Below, piece by piece: positions 34,256 to 44,072 of a DNA stretch of 58,328 nucleotides. Source of the DNA: JANRLL01 sp033762715 (lineage in GTDB: Bacteria; Pseudomonadota; Alphaproteobacteria; Rickettsiales; SXRF01). Position 1 is the first letter of the stretch, and each line of letters opens with the position of its first letter. The stretch covers positions 1-58,328 of the forward strand of contig JANRLL010000013.1 in assembly GCA_033762715.1 (NCBI GenBank). Direction: 5' to 3'. Both the position numbers and the translations under genes were made by a program. The notes beneath the pieces were generated by a model. The model saw nothing but the letters and a program-made list of their open reading frames with translations. It did no database searches and was not told where the DNA came from.

Positions 34256-34705
34256 ATGGCCATTAAACTAGGCGGCACTTCTACACGCAAGCGCAGCGGC
34301 CGTCAGCAAACCTTCTCTGAAATCAACATCACGCCTATGGTGGATGTGATGCTGGTGCTTTTGGTTATTTTCATGGTAGCAGCCCCCATGATGACCACCG
34401 GTGTTACGGTGGATTTACCAGAATCAAGCGCTAGCCCTGTGCCTGGCCAAGATGAGCCTTTGTCGGTTTCCATTACCTCCGATGGCAAAGTCTATATTCA
34501 AAAAACCCAGGTACAGCTTAAAGATTTTAAAACCAAGCTGGCCGCTGTAACCAAGCAGAAAAAAGATACGCGTATTTTTGTGCGTGGCGATAAATCGGTG
34601 GATTATGGCCGTATCATGCAAGTGGTCGGCGAAATCAATGCGGCAGGCTTTCATAAAGTCGCGCTACTGACCGAAGTCGGCGCCACAGCTGATCGAGGAA
34701 GATAA
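34256..34705 (+). CDS. tolR: Tol-Pal subunit TolR
   Basis: 149 residues. One N-terminal membrane helix with the essential Asp: INITPMVDVMLVLLVIFMV. The periplasmic ExbD/TolR domain follows (VYIQKTQVQLKDF, IFVRGDKSVDYGRIMQVVGE). It plugs the TolQ pore and contacts peptidoglycan. Directly followed by the tolA GTG. Confidence 0.97.
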   Translation: MAIKLGGTSTRKRSGRQQTFSEINITPMVDVMLVLLVIFMVAAPMMTTGVTVDLPESSASPVPGQDEPLSVSITSDGKVYIQKTQVQLKDFKTKLAAVTKQKKDTRIFVRGDKSVDYGRIMQVVGEINAAGFHKVALLTEVGATADRGR

Positions 34706-35548
34706 GTGAATCCCATACGTCAAAAGGGCGCTGTCTATTCGGCAGTTTTGCATTTTTTCCTGCTGCTCTTTGCATTGTTTGGGCTACCCAATTTATTTGA
34801 CCGCACGCGCGATACCGACCCACAAGTGATCACGGTGGAATTGTTGCCTATCACCGGTGTAACCAACGTAAAACCTATGGAGACGCCGCCAGCGCCCAAG
34901 CCAGAAGAAAAACCGGAAGAGAAAAAACCGGAACCTGAGAAAAAACCAACACCACCGGTGAAAACCTCCACACCGCCTCCCCCTCTGCCGCCTCAGGAAA
35001 AAATCTCGCCGAAAGTCGAGAAGAAAAAGCCGGATGAAAAAAAGCCCGAGCCTAAAAAAGAAGAAAAAAAACCGAAGCCTAAAGACAAAGACCCAATGGA
35101 TAATTTAGATGCAGTGCTTAAAGCTGTGCAGCAGACTGCTAATACTAGCGAAAAGAAAGAGCCGGCTAAAAGCGAAACCGATGATACAAGTAAGGTTAAG
35201 AACAACTCTAGCAACTTTGACCCAACGCAGCAAATGTCACTCAGCGAAAAAGATGCGATTCGTAGCCAAATAGCAAAATGCTGGAACGTTCCGGCCGGTG
35301 CAAAGGATGCGCATGAGCTGCTTATTGTACTTACGATCTCGGTTGAACAAGATGGCACGGTAACAAAAGTTGCACTAGCCAATGAAAGTAAAGATCGCTA
35401 CAGTCAGGATGCATTTTTCAGAGCGGCTGCCGACAGCGCCATGCGCGCGGTTCGCCAGTGCAGCCCTCTTAAAGACTTGCCGCCGGATAAATACAATACC
35501 TGGCGTGATATTGAATTAACATTTGACCCACGAGAAATGCTCTATTGA
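34706..35548 (+). CDS. tolA: Tol-Pal energy-transducing protein TolA
   Basis: 280 residues, GTG start one base after the tolR stop with GAGGAAG upstream. A single membrane helix (residues ~10-28) anchors it. Residues ~50-130 are a Pro/Lys/Glu-rich spacer (PPPPLPPQEKISPKVEKKKP) in place of the long Ala-helix of E. coli TolA. The C-terminal domain (KCWNVPAGAKDAHELLIVLT and MRAVRQCSPL with two Cys that may pair) contacts Pal and TolB. Confidence 0.93.
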   Translation: MNPIRQKGAVYSAVLHFFLLLFALFGLPNLFDRTRDTDPQVITVELLPITGVTNVKPMETPPAPKPEEKPEEKKPEPEKKPTPPVKTSTPPPPLPPQEKISPKVEKKKPDEKKPEPKKEEKKPKPKDKDPMDNLDAVLKAVQQTANTSEKKEPAKSETDDTSKVKNNSSNFDPTQQMSLSEKDAIRSQIAKCWNVPAGAKDAHELLIVLTISVEQDGTVTKVALANESKDRYSQDAFFRAAADSAMRAVRQCSPLKDLPPDKYNTWRDIELTFDPREMLY

Positions 35549-35554
35549 GGATGT

Positions 35555-36874
35555 ATGATTGCTAATTTATTTCGTATAGCCGGTTTATCCTGCGCCCTGT
35601 TTGTATCGATGGTGGCATCACCTGCTCACGCGGTATTAAAAATTGATATTACCAAAGGTAATGTCGAACCATTACCCATCGCCTTGCCGGATTTGGCAGG
35701 CAGTTCGGTTGGGCAAGATATTATGGAAGTGGTCTCTGCCGATTTAGAGCGTTCGGGCTTATTCCGCCCTATCGAGCAAAGCTCTTTCATTGAAGAAATC
35801 ACGGCCAGCACCGCCATTCCACGCTTTACCGACTGGCGCCAAATTAACGCAGCTGCACTCGTAACCGGCAGTATTATTGAGCAAGACGCAGGCAAATTAA
35901 AAGTGTCATTCCGTTTGTGGGATGTGTACGGTGAACAACAAGTTGCCGGTAAAGAATATAACACCACGCGCAGCAACTGGCGCCGTATTGCGCATATTAT
36001 TGCCGATGAAATCTATAAGCGCCTGACCGGTGAAAACGGCTATTTTGATTCACGTATCGTCTATATCGCTGAAAGCGGCCCCGATATGAAACGCGTCAAG
36101 CGCCTCGCCATTATGGATCAAGACGGCGAAAACCATAAGTTTCTAACCGATGGTCGTTACTTGGTATTGACCCCACGTTTCTCGCCTAACTCACAGGAAA
36201 TTCTATATCTTTCCTACGCAGGTAAGCAACCCCGCGTGTTTCTGCGCGACCTCCAATCGGGCCGTGAAGAATCACTAGGTTCGTTTGAAGGCATGTCGTT
36301 TGCACCACGCTTTTCACCCGATGGTAGCTCCATTATTATGTCTATCGCCTCGGGCGGCAGCACGCAAATCTACAAAATGGATCTGCGCTCACGCCATATG
36401 AGCAAAATCACCAGTGGCAATAATATTGATACCTCACCGTCTTATTCCCCAGATGGTAAGCGGATTGTATTCAACTCTGACCGAGGCGGCTCGCAGCAGC
36501 TCTACACCATGGATTCTGATGGCGGCAACATTCAACGCATCAGCTTTGGCAATGGTAAATACGGCACTCCCGTATGGTCACCGCGTGGTGATTTGGTGGC
36601 CTTTACCAAGATGTATCAAGGCCAATTCTATATTGGTGTGATGCGTCCCGATGGCTCGGGCGAGCGGGTATTGACGCAAAGCTATCTCGATGAGGGTCCT
36701 TCTTGGTCGCCTAACGGCCGTGTTATTGTGTTCCACCGCCAGAGCGCTACCGTTCGTAACAAAATGGGAGCGGTTAAACTCTATAGCGTTGATTTAACTG
36801 GCGATAATTTAAGGGAACTGGTCACGCCACAAGAAGCGTCTGATCCGGCCTGGTCGCCACTGTTGCCGTTATAA
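35555..36874 (+). CDS. tolB: Tol-Pal periplasmic propeller TolB
   Basis: 439 residues; signal peptide cleaved near SPAHA (residue ~27). The N-terminal alpha/beta domain is followed by six beta-propeller blades with repeating FSPDG/YSPDGKRIVFNSDRGGSQQL type motifs. TolB binds Pal and TolA in turn. TTGAGGA is a good ribosome site. 142 bases separate it from pal. Confidence 0.97.
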   Translation: MIANLFRIAGLSCALFVSMVASPAHAVLKIDITKGNVEPLPIALPDLAGSSVGQDIMEVVSADLERSGLFRPIEQSSFIEEITASTAIPRFTDWRQINAAALVTGSIIEQDAGKLKVSFRLWDVYGEQQVAGKEYNTTRSNWRRIAHIIADEIYKRLTGENGYFDSRIVYIAESGPDMKRVKRLAIMDQDGENHKFLTDGRYLVLTPRFSPNSQEILYLSYAGKQPRVFLRDLQSGREESLGSFEGMSFAPRFSPDGSSIIMSIASGGSTQIYKMDLRSRHMSKITSGNNIDTSPSYSPDGKRIVFNSDRGGSQQLYTMDSDGGNIQRISFGNGKYGTPVWSPRGDLVAFTKMYQGQFYIGVMRPDGSGERVLTQSYLDEGPSWSPNGRVIVFHRQSATVRNKMGAVKLYSVDLTGDNLRELVTPQEASDPAWSPLLPL

Positions 36875-37016
36875 CACATTCAGCCTAATTCGTGAAATTT
36901 AATGATAATGCACATTGATTTCGCATGTGTTTTGGCTAATTCATAGGGTCAGGCCATTGGCGCGACTGTCGTCATGGGTGGCGCTTTCACGAAAATTTTG
37001 CTTTAGGAGTAATTCC

Positions 37017-37505
37017 ATGAACTTGTTTACTAAATCATTTGCGGTGCTTTCAGCACTATTTCTTATCTCTGCTTGCGACTCTATGCCAGGCGCAGACGGC
37101 AGCTCTAGCCGTGATGGAAAAAACGCAGGCGGCCCAGTTCGCCCTGGTAGCCAAGAAGATCTGGCTCAAAACGTGGGTGACCGCGTATTCTACGACTACG
37201 ATAGCGCACAATTGAGCTCTGAAGCGCAACAAACCTTGGAGCGTCAAGCTGCTTGGTTGAAACAATACTCAAGCGTTGGCGTAACCGTTGAAGGTCATTG
37301 CGATGAACGCGGTACCCGCGAATACAACCTTGCATTAGGTGAGCGTCGCGCTGCTGCTGCTAAAAAATACCTGGTTGGCCTCGGCATCGCTGCTAGCCGT
37401 ATTTCTACCATCAGCTACGGCAAAGAACGCCCAGCTGTTGTTGGCTCTGACGAATCTTCATGGTCACAAAATCGCCGTGCAGTTACCGTTGTAACCAACC
37501 AATAA
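37017..37505 (+). CDS. pal: Peptidoglycan-associated lipoprotein Pal
   Basis: 162 residues from the ATG with TTAGGAGT upstream. Lipobox LISAC places the lipidated cysteine at residue 20. The OmpA-like domain carries TVEGHCDERGTREYNLALGE, the peptidoglycan-binding motif, and ISYGKERPAVVG. It tethers the outer membrane to the wall. The separate leader (36875-37016) suggests it can have its own promoter, and a strong terminator follows. Confidence 0.97.
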   Translation: MNLFTKSFAVLSALFLISACDSMPGADGSSSRDGKNAGGPVRPGSQEDLAQNVGDRVFYDYDSAQLSSEAQQTLERQAAWLKQYSSVGVTVEGHCDERGTREYNLALGERRAAAAKKYLVGLGIAASRISTISYGKERPAVVGSDESSWSQNRRAVTVVTNQ

Positions 37506-37522
37506 TATCTGCTAAACGACTG

Positions 37523-37561
37523 TCGCCCTGCACATAGCTAAAGCTATTGCAGGGCGATTTG
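37523..37561 (+). terminator. Strong intrinsic terminator after pal
   Basis: TCGCCCTGCA (37523-37532) pairs perfectly with TGCAGGGCGA (37548-37557). Inside, ATAGC/GCTAT extends the stem around a TAAA loop, with one bulged C. TTTG follows. It separates tolQRAB-pal from ybgF, so ybgF and the following genes depend on read-through or a promoter in 37562-37636. Confidence 0.85.
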
Positions 37562-37636
37562 TATCCGGCGTATAAATCTCGCTGGAAGACTTCGTGAAAT
37601 CTTCTATATTCGTTCGGTCATCACCCACTCACATTT

Positions 37637-38626
37637 ATGTCTATGCGCTATTTCAAATTGGTTATTCTTTCTGCTTCAATGCTGGTTTCTGTGGCTAGCC
37701 TTTCCACTGCCTATGCGCAAGAACTCGATGAGCAGCAAGTAATGGACCGACTCGATAAAATCGAGCGTGATGTCACGTTGGTGCAACGCCAAGTATCGCG
37801 TGGAAGCTCCAAAGCGAGCGCTGCCGCTGATGGTGGTGGTGCAGGCAATGCTGCACAAATCGAAGTACGCTTGACCGCCATAGAAGATGAGCTGCGTGGC
37901 TTGCGCGGTAAGATGGAAGAAAATGAATTTCAAATTCGTAAATTGTCTGAAGGCTTCGATAAGCTTCAGCGCGATACCGAGTTTCGCTTCAGTGAGATAG
38001 CGCAAGGTTCCGCAGCCGCAACGCCGGCCGCTCCTGCCACTCCTTCGGTTGAAGCGGCTGCCGAGAAAGTAAAACCAAAAGTGGCTGCCGCTGCTGTACC
38101 GGCCGAAACGCCTGCGCCAACCGTTGTTGCTAAAAAACGTCCGGCAGAAAATCCTGCTGATACGGCTTCTAAAGAAACGACCGCAGGCGATGGCGTATTA
38201 CGCCTGCCGAAAAAAGACGCGCAAGATGGTGAAAAATTTGCAACACCGCGTGACCTGTATAATCATGCGTTCCGCTTGTTAAACGAGACGCGTTATGACG
38301 AGGCCGCCGATACATTTGGCTCATTCACGCAAAAATACCCTAAGGATCCGCTGGTGGGTAATGCCTATTACTGGCAGGGTGAAACCTATTATATACGCCG
38401 TGACTATATCAATGCGGCCGATCACTTCCGCCAAGGCTTCGAAGCCTTACCGGAAGGTCCGAAAGCCGCTGATAACTTGCTGAAACTTGCCATGTCGCTA
38501 GATGCGTTGGATCGAAACAAAGAGGCTTGCATTGTCTTACAGCAAATCACTACCAAGTTTAAGCGTTCCTCTATCAGCGTCACCGAAAAAGCCGCTCAAG
38601 AGCAAAAACGTATTGGATGTAAATAA
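37637..38626 (+). CDS. ybgF: Tol-Pal cell-division coordinator YbgF/CpoB
   Basis: 329 residues; signal peptide ends near AYAQE (residue ~29). A coiled-coil trimerisation region (DEQQVMDRLDKIERDVTLVQ) is followed by an Ala/Pro-rich linker and C-terminal TPR units (AYYWQGETYYIRRDYINAAD, HFRQGFEALPEGPKAADNLL). It links peptidoglycan synthesis with Tol constriction. No clear ribosome site before the ATG; a second ATG lies two codons on. Confidence 0.92.
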   Translation: MSMRYFKLVILSASMLVSVASLSTAYAQELDEQQVMDRLDKIERDVTLVQRQVSRGSSKASAAADGGGAGNAAQIEVRLTAIEDELRGLRGKMEENEFQIRKLSEGFDKLQRDTEFRFSEIAQGSAAATPAAPATPSVEAAAEKVKPKVAAAAVPAETPAPTVVAKKRPAENPADTASKETTAGDGVLRLPKKDAQDGEKFATPRDLYNHAFRLLNETRYDEAADTFGSFTQKYPKDPLVGNAYYWQGETYYIRRDYINAADHFRQGFEALPEGPKAADNLLKLAMSLDALDRNKEACIVLQQITTKFKRSSISVTEKAAQEQKRIGCK

Positions 38627-39971
38627 ATCCCCACACCCGCTTGAACAGCATTTCTTCGAGGTGATGTCGCGTATTGGAGGCTTTGAAACAAAGCCTCGCC
38701 TGGCTATTGCCGTATCGGGCGGTAGCGACAGCATCGCCCTTTTACATCTCGCGCAGCGTTGGGCAGAATCGCGCCAGGGAAAAGTCATTGCCCTAACGGT
38801 GGATCATGGGCTTCGCGCTAACTCTTTGGAAGAAGCGAAACAGGTTCAAACATGGTGCGCCCAGCTTGGTATAGAACATCACCTATTACAATGGCACCCC
38901 GGTGAATGCAGCACCGCCATCCAAGCATCCGCTCGCAAAGCACGCTACCAATTAATGAACGATTGGTGTCGTGCACAGGGTGTTTTACATTTGCTGACTG
39001 CCCATCACAAAAACGACCAGGCCGAAACGGTGTTATTGCGATTAGCCAGCGGCAGTGGTTTGATTGGTCTTGCCGCTATGCCGGCCCTCTCCATAAGTCA
39101 GTCGATTAGATTAATTAGACCTTTATTATATATTTCAAAAGATTATATCGTTGATTACCTTGCGACCTCTTCTATTGAGTGGATTGAAGATGCCAGTAAT
39201 CAACTGGATATCTACACGCGAAACCGGTTACGAAAGCAGCTTGCTATTAAGGAAGTCGATCAAGCGACCCGATTGGCTATATTTTTTGCAAAGATCCGTA
39301 ACCTATTGGAAAATAAAAAAGCTAGTTGCTCAACTCATGGGGTTTTTCTCTATCCTGAGGGATATGCATTTATTAATTCCGACCTATTTCGGCAAAAAGA
39401 TAGGTCGCTCATTTTTCATACCTTATCTGGTCTTATCGACATGCTATCGGGTGCTGCCTACTCGCCAAGGCAATCGACCCTCAATCAATTTTTTGATGAG
39501 CTGGAAACTGGAACGCTGGCTAGCAAACGCACAATTGCCGGTTGCATTATTAGCCAAGATCGAAAACGCGGCGGCTATTGGGTTTTTAGAGAATTCAATG
39601 CGATAGAGGGTGAAATTACAGTAAAAACTGACGACAAGCCCCTATGGGATAAGCGCTTTTTAATCTCGCATACAGCCCCTCAAACCAGCCTAACCATGAA
39701 GGCGCTAGCACCTCAAGGATTGGCCATTCTAAAAACGCAGGCACCGCACTTGCTGCCCAAAGACTTGTCAGCCGCTATTTTTTATACATTTCCATCCTTT
39801 TGGAACCTTGAAGAATTAGTGGCTGTACCCCATATAGGCTATGTCAATCCGCGCTATAGCGAATACTCGTTTAGCGCAAGGTTTAGACCGGCAAAACCGC
39901 TTGCTGGTATGGGCTTTTTCGGATTGAATGACACAAACACTCTAGGCAAGAAAGAGACGCAATATGCCTAA
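38613..39971 (+). CDS. tilS: tRNA(Ile)-lysidine synthase TilS
   Basis: About 452 residues from a TTG at 38613, which retains the conserved helix before the P-loop; the next option is ATG 38664. AVSGGSDSIALL is the PP-loop, with TVDHGLR and TAHHKNDQAETVLLRLASGSG the second and third motifs. TilS converts C34 of tRNA-Ile(CAU) to lysidine, needed to read AUA. The C-terminal half is less conserved and AT-rich around 39100-39460, unlike its neighbours. Start overlaps ybgF by 14 bases; the end overlaps ftsH by 8. Confidence 0.88.
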   Translation: MDVNKSPHPLEQHFFEVMSRIGGFETKPRLAIAVSGGSDSIALLHLAQRWAESRQGKVIALTVDHGLRANSLEEAKQVQTWCAQLGIEHHLLQWHPGECSTAIQASARKARYQLMNDWCRAQGVLHLLTAHHKNDQAETVLLRLASGSGLIGLAAMPALSISQSIRLIRPLLYISKDYIVDYLATSSIEWIEDASNQLDIYTRNRLRKQLAIKEVDQATRLAIFFAKIRNLLENKKASCSTHGVFLYPEGYAFINSDLFRQKDRSLIFHTLSGLIDMLSGAAYSPRQSTLNQFFDELETGTLASKRTIAGCIISQDRKRGGYWVFREFNAIEGEITVKTDDKPLWDKRFLISHTAPQTSLTMKALAPQGLAILKTQAPHLLPKDLSAAIFYTFPSFWNLEELVAVPHIGYVNPRYSEYSFSARFRPAKPLAGMGFFGLNDTNTLGKKETQYA

Positions 39972-41907
39972 TCAGGGCAAAAATATATTTATTTGGTTGG
40001 TGGTGGGCATCCTGCTGATGTCACTATTTGGCTTAATCCAAAATGGTACTGAAGGCGGATATAAACGCCTGACCTTCTCCGACTTCCTACAAAAAGTCGA
40101 GCAAGGCGAAGTGAAAAACGTGGTGATTAATAGCGGCAATGGCAAAGGCTCGATCATTACCGGCAATTTGACCGACAGTACCGCCTTTATGACGCAATCG
40201 CCTGATTATCCCGGCCTGATAGATAAGCTCACCCAGAAAGATGTGATTATTTCGGCAAGTAATGATAATGGCAAAATGGACTCTTTTTGGAGCGCGATCA
40301 TTTCCTGGTTCCCCATTTTGCTTTTAGTCGGCGTATATGTGTTTTTCATGCGCCAAATGCAAAGTGGCGGCGGCAAAGGCGGCGCGCTTGGTTTTGGTAA
40401 ATCGCGCGCGCGTTTACTGACAGAAAAAACAGAGCGTATCACCTTTGAAGATGTCGCCGGTATTGATGAAGCAAAAGATGAGCTCTCTGAGCTTGTCGAC
40501 TTCTTGCGTGATCCACAAAAATATCAGCGTTTAGGCGGCAAGATACCCCGTGGGTGTTTATTGGTTGGCCCTCCTGGCACCGGTAAAACCTTGCTTGCTC
40601 GCGCTATCGCTGGTGAAGCGCGCGTGCCGTTTTTCACTATCTCTGGTTCTGATTTCGTCGAAATGTTCGTAGGTGTCGGTGCAAGCCGTGTGCGTGATAT
40701 GTTTGAGCAAGGTAAGAAAAACGCTCCTTGTATTATCTTTATCGATGAGATTGATGCGGTAGGCCGTCATCGTGGCGCCGGTCTTGGCGGCGGGAATGAC
40801 GAGCGCGAGCAAACGCTCAACCAATTACTGGTAGAGATGGATGGTTTTGAAGCCAATGAAAGCGTGATCATCATCGCAGCAACCAACCGCCCTGATGTGC
40901 TAGATCCGGCCCTCTTGCGTCCAGGTCGCTTCGATCGTCAGATCACGGTTCCTAATCCCGATATCAATGGCCGTGCAAAGATTCTAACCGTGCATCTCAA
41001 AAAAGTACCGCAAGGACCTGATGTGGATGCAAAGGTTATTGCGCGCGGTACTCCTGGGTTTTCTGGCGCTGATCTTGCCAATATCGTGAATGAAGCTGCT
41101 TTGCTTGCTGCACGCTTGGGTAAAAAAGTTGTGACCATGAAAGATTTGGAAGCGGCAAAAGATAAAGTCATGATGGGCGCCGAGCGCAAATCGATGGTCA
41201 TGAGCGAACAGGAAAAGAAAATGACCGCCTATCACGAAGGTGGACATGCCCTAGTTTCGCTGCATATGACGGCGTCTGATCCGATCCACAAAGCCACCAT
41301 CATTCCACGTGGTCGCGCGCTGGGTATGGTGATGCGCTTGCCCGAATCGGACAAATTGTCATATCTGCGTGAAAAAATGTATGCCGATTTGGCGGTATCG
41401 ATGGGTGGACGTGTGGCCGAAGAAATTATTTTCGGCTATGAAAAAGTATCAAGCGGCGCCTCATCCGACATTAAGTATGCCACAAGCTTAGCGCGCGCCA
41501 TGGTCACCGAATGGGGTATGAGCGATACCATTGGGCCGCTCTTTTATGGTGCCGACCAGCAGGAAGTATTCCTAGGCTATAGTATGGGCCAGCAAGGACG
41601 CCAACCGTCAGATCATATGGCATCTGCGATCGATGGCGAAATAAAGCGTATTGTGGAAGAAGCACACGATAAAGCAAAAGAGATTTTGACTAGCAATCTT
41701 GATCAGCTGCACTCTATTGCCAGCGCCTTGCTCGAATATGAAACCTTAACCGGTGAAGAAATCAAAGCGCTGATGCGAGGTGAGACCATTAGACGTGCTG
41801 ATGATAGTCCAAAAACCTCAACTGCTGGCAAGTCGTCCCTGCCGTCGGCACGACGCAAGCAGCAGGGAGATTCCTCCGCTTCAGTCGAAACTCCACCAGC
41901 AGCGTAA
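39964..41907 (+). CDS. ftsH: ATP-dependent zinc metalloprotease FtsH
   Basis: 647 residues. Two membrane helices (residues ~7-25 and ~113-130) flank a periplasmic domain. Walker A GPPGTGKT is at 202-209, Walker B CIIFIDEIDAVG and the second region of homology NRPDVLDPALLRPGRFDR follow. The zinc site is HEGGH at 424-428, a mild variant of HEAGH. It degrades membrane and regulatory proteins as a hexamer. tilS-ftsH-glmM is a common order. Confidence 0.98.
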   Translation: MPNQGKNIFIWLVVGILLMSLFGLIQNGTEGGYKRLTFSDFLQKVEQGEVKNVVINSGNGKGSIITGNLTDSTAFMTQSPDYPGLIDKLTQKDVIISASNDNGKMDSFWSAIISWFPILLLVGVYVFFMRQMQSGGGKGGALGFGKSRARLLTEKTERITFEDVAGIDEAKDELSELVDFLRDPQKYQRLGGKIPRGCLLVGPPGTGKTLLARAIAGEARVPFFTISGSDFVEMFVGVGASRVRDMFEQGKKNAPCIIFIDEIDAVGRHRGAGLGGGNDEREQTLNQLLVEMDGFEANESVIIIAATNRPDVLDPALLRPGRFDRQITVPNPDINGRAKILTVHLKKVPQGPDVDAKVIARGTPGFSGADLANIVNEAALLAARLGKKVVTMKDLEAAKDKVMMGAERKSMVMSEQEKKMTAYHEGGHALVSLHMTASDPIHKATIIPRGRALGMVMRLPESDKLSYLREKMYADLAVSMGGRVAEEIIFGYEKVSSGASSDIKYATSLARAMVTEWGMSDTIGPLFYGADQQEVFLGYSMGQQGRQPSDHMASAIDGEIKRIVEEAHDKAKEILTSNLDQLHSIASALLEYETLTGEEIKALMRGETIRRADDSPKTSTAGKSSLPSARRKQQGDSSASVETPPAA

Positions 41908-41918
41908 GGCATGATTGC

Positions 41919-43265
41919 ATGAAATTATTTGGTACAGACGGAATACGCGGCACCGCCAATAGCTACCCCATGACCGCAGAAGTCGCCTTAAAAGTTGGCA
42001 TGGCCGCTGGGCAGCAATTTCTGCGGGGCGACCATCGTCATCGCGTGGTGATTGCTAAAGATACGCGCCTGTCTGGCTATATGATAGAGCCGGCACTCGT
42101 GGCTGGATTTATTTCTGTCGGCATGGATGTGATTCTAGTAGGCCCGTTGCCTACGCCGGCCGTTGCCATGCTGGTCAAAAGCCTACGTGCTGATTTAGGC
42201 GTGATGATTTCTGCATCACATAATGCCTATTACGATAACGGTATTAAGCTCTTTGCACCGGACGGCCATAAACTGTCTGACGAGGTAGAAACCCACATCG
42301 AAGAATTAATCGCTAGCAATAACTGCGAGGTGTTGGCAAAGCCTGATAAACTGGGGCGTGCTAAGCGTTTGGATGATGCCCAGGGGCGGTATATTGAATT
42401 CGCTAAAAGCACCTTCCCTAAATCATTGACCTTAGAAGGACTCAAGATTGTGGTCGATTGCGCGCATGGTGCAACCTACCAAGTGGCACCGATGATTCTG
42501 CGCGAATTAGGTGCGGAAGTGATTGCGATTGGCGTTGAGCCGAACGGCTTTAATATCAATTTACACTGTGGCTCCACCTCACCCAAGATCATGTGTGAGC
42601 GTGTAGTCGATGAGAAAGCCCATATTGGTATTGCCCTTGATGGCGACGGTGACCGCGTCATTGTGTGCGATGAAAAAGGCCAAGTCGTCGATGGCGATCA
42701 GCTATTGGCCATGATTGCAACCCATAGCGCTACTAATGGCAGTTTGCGCGGTGGCGGTGTGGTCGCAACCGATATGTCTAATATTGGCCTGGAACGCTAT
42801 CTGCAAAGTAAGGGTTTACGCTTGGAGCGCACCAAAGTTGGCGACCGCTATGTGGTCGAATGCATGCGCGCGAAAAACTATAATGTCGGCGGCGAACAAT
42901 CGGGCCATATTATCTTGAGTGATTATGCCACCACCGGTGACGGGGTGATTGCTGCCCTGCAAGTGTTGGCCTACCTGATTCAAGACGGCAGGCCTTTTAG
43001 CGAAGGCAGCAAACTCTTTACCCCTCTTCCTCAACTGCTACGTAACGTGCCATATCACGGCACCTCGCCCCTCAAACACCCACAAGTGCAAAAAGCCATC
43101 GAAGCGGCCAAATCACAGCTGGGCAATGGCGGACGTGTATTCATTCGTGAGTCAGGCACCGAGCCCTTAATTCGCGTCATGGCTGAAGGCGAAAGCGACA
43201 GCATCGTGAATTCAGCGGTTGATAGTATTTGCGCATCCGTAAGTAAGATCGCTGCCAATGGCTAA
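41919..43265 (+). CDS. glmM: Phosphoglucosamine mutase GlmM
   Basis: 448 residues. MISASHNAYYDNGIKLF contains the phosphorylated Ser100; ALDGDGDRVIVCDE binds Mg; GGEQSGHII and RESGTEPLIRVM complete the substrate site. It converts glucosamine-6-phosphate to glucosamine-1-phosphate for UDP-GlcNAc, feeding peptidoglycan, LPS and the glycan cluster of this window. Its end overlaps thiD by 8 bases. Confidence 0.97.
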   Translation: MKLFGTDGIRGTANSYPMTAEVALKVGMAAGQQFLRGDHRHRVVIAKDTRLSGYMIEPALVAGFISVGMDVILVGPLPTPAVAMLVKSLRADLGVMISASHNAYYDNGIKLFAPDGHKLSDEVETHIEELIASNNCEVLAKPDKLGRAKRLDDAQGRYIEFAKSTFPKSLTLEGLKIVVDCAHGATYQVAPMILRELGAEVIAIGVEPNGFNINLHCGSTSPKIMCERVVDEKAHIGIALDGDGDRVIVCDEKGQVVDGDQLLAMIATHSATNGSLRGGGVVATDMSNIGLERYLQSKGLRLERTKVGDRYVVECMRAKNYNVGGEQSGHIILSDYATTGDGVIAALQVLAYLIQDGRPFSEGSKLFTPLPQLLRNVPYHGTSPLKHPQVQKAIEAAKSQLGNGGRVFIRESGTEPLIRVMAEGESDSIVNSAVDSICASVSKIAANG

Positions 43266-44070
43266 GCCGTTAGGCAGAGTATTGGTCATTGCCGGTTCTG
43301 ATTCCGGTGGCGGTGCTGGCGTCCAAGGCGATATTAAAACCATTACCTGTTTAAGCGGATATGCCGCAACCGCCATTACGTCCATCACCGCACAAAATAC
43401 CCAGGGGGTGTATGGCATTCATGATATCCCCACAGAGATGATTCGTCGCCAAATTGAACTGGTAATCGAGGATATTGGCGTTGACGCTATCAAAACAGGC
43501 ATGCTGCATACCACCGATATTATCCAAACAGTAGCCGATACCCTATGGCCCTATATTAGTGCTATACCGCTGGTGATCGATCCGGTGATGTTTGCCAAAG
43601 GTGGTTCGGCCCTCTTACAACCAGAGGCTTTATCTACATTGAAGAAACGCCTCATTCCTATGGCAACGGTGATTACACCCAATATTCCCGAGGCCGAATA
43701 TTTATCCGGACGTGATATTCGTTCGCTCGCTGATATGAAGCTTGCGGCTAAGATGATGCTCTCTATGGGCTGCCGCGCCGTATTGCTCAAAGGCGGCCAT
43801 GCCGATGGCGATGAAGTCACTGATATTCTGATGTCGGCAGAAGGCTGCGAAGTGTATCGCCATAAGCGCATCCACAGCCTGCATACCCATGGCACCGGTT
43901 GTAGCATGGCATCAGCCATCGCAACGGGCCTCAGCCAAGGATTGGATTTACCACAAGCCGTCGATCGCGCACGCAAATATGTGCTCAAGGCCATCGCACT
44001 GGCACCGCAAATCGGCAAAGGACATGGACCTTTAGGCCATGGCCATACCGTAAAACGCTTTCCTAGTTAA
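43258..44070 (+). CDS. thiD: Hydroxymethylpyrimidine/phosphomethylpyrimidine kinase ThiD
   Basis: 270 residues, ribokinase-like fold. VIAGSDSGGGAGVQGDIKTI at the N-terminus and HTHGTGCSMASAIATGL with the catalytic Asp/Cys loop at the C-terminus are diagnostic. It phosphorylates HMP twice to supply ThiE. Last gene of the forward block; converges with the next gene, 2 nt apart. Confidence 0.95.
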   Translation: MAKPLGRVLVIAGSDSGGGAGVQGDIKTITCLSGYAATAITSITAQNTQGVYGIHDIPTEMIRRQIELVIEDIGVDAIKTGMLHTTDIIQTVADTLWPYISAIPLVIDPVMFAKGGSALLQPEALSTLKKRLIPMATVITPNIPEAEYLSGRDIRSLADMKLAAKMMLSMGCRAVLLKGGHADGDEVTDILMSAEGCEVYRHKRIHSLHTHGTGCSMASAIATGLSQGLDLPQAVDRARKYVLKAIALAPQIGKGHGPLGHGHTVKRFPS

Positions 44071-44072
44071 GA

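Noticed and set aside
43200..43260. TPP riboswitch upstream of thiD or thiE
   Set aside because: Both genes overlap or nearly touch the preceding coding sequence, which leaves no room for a riboswitch.
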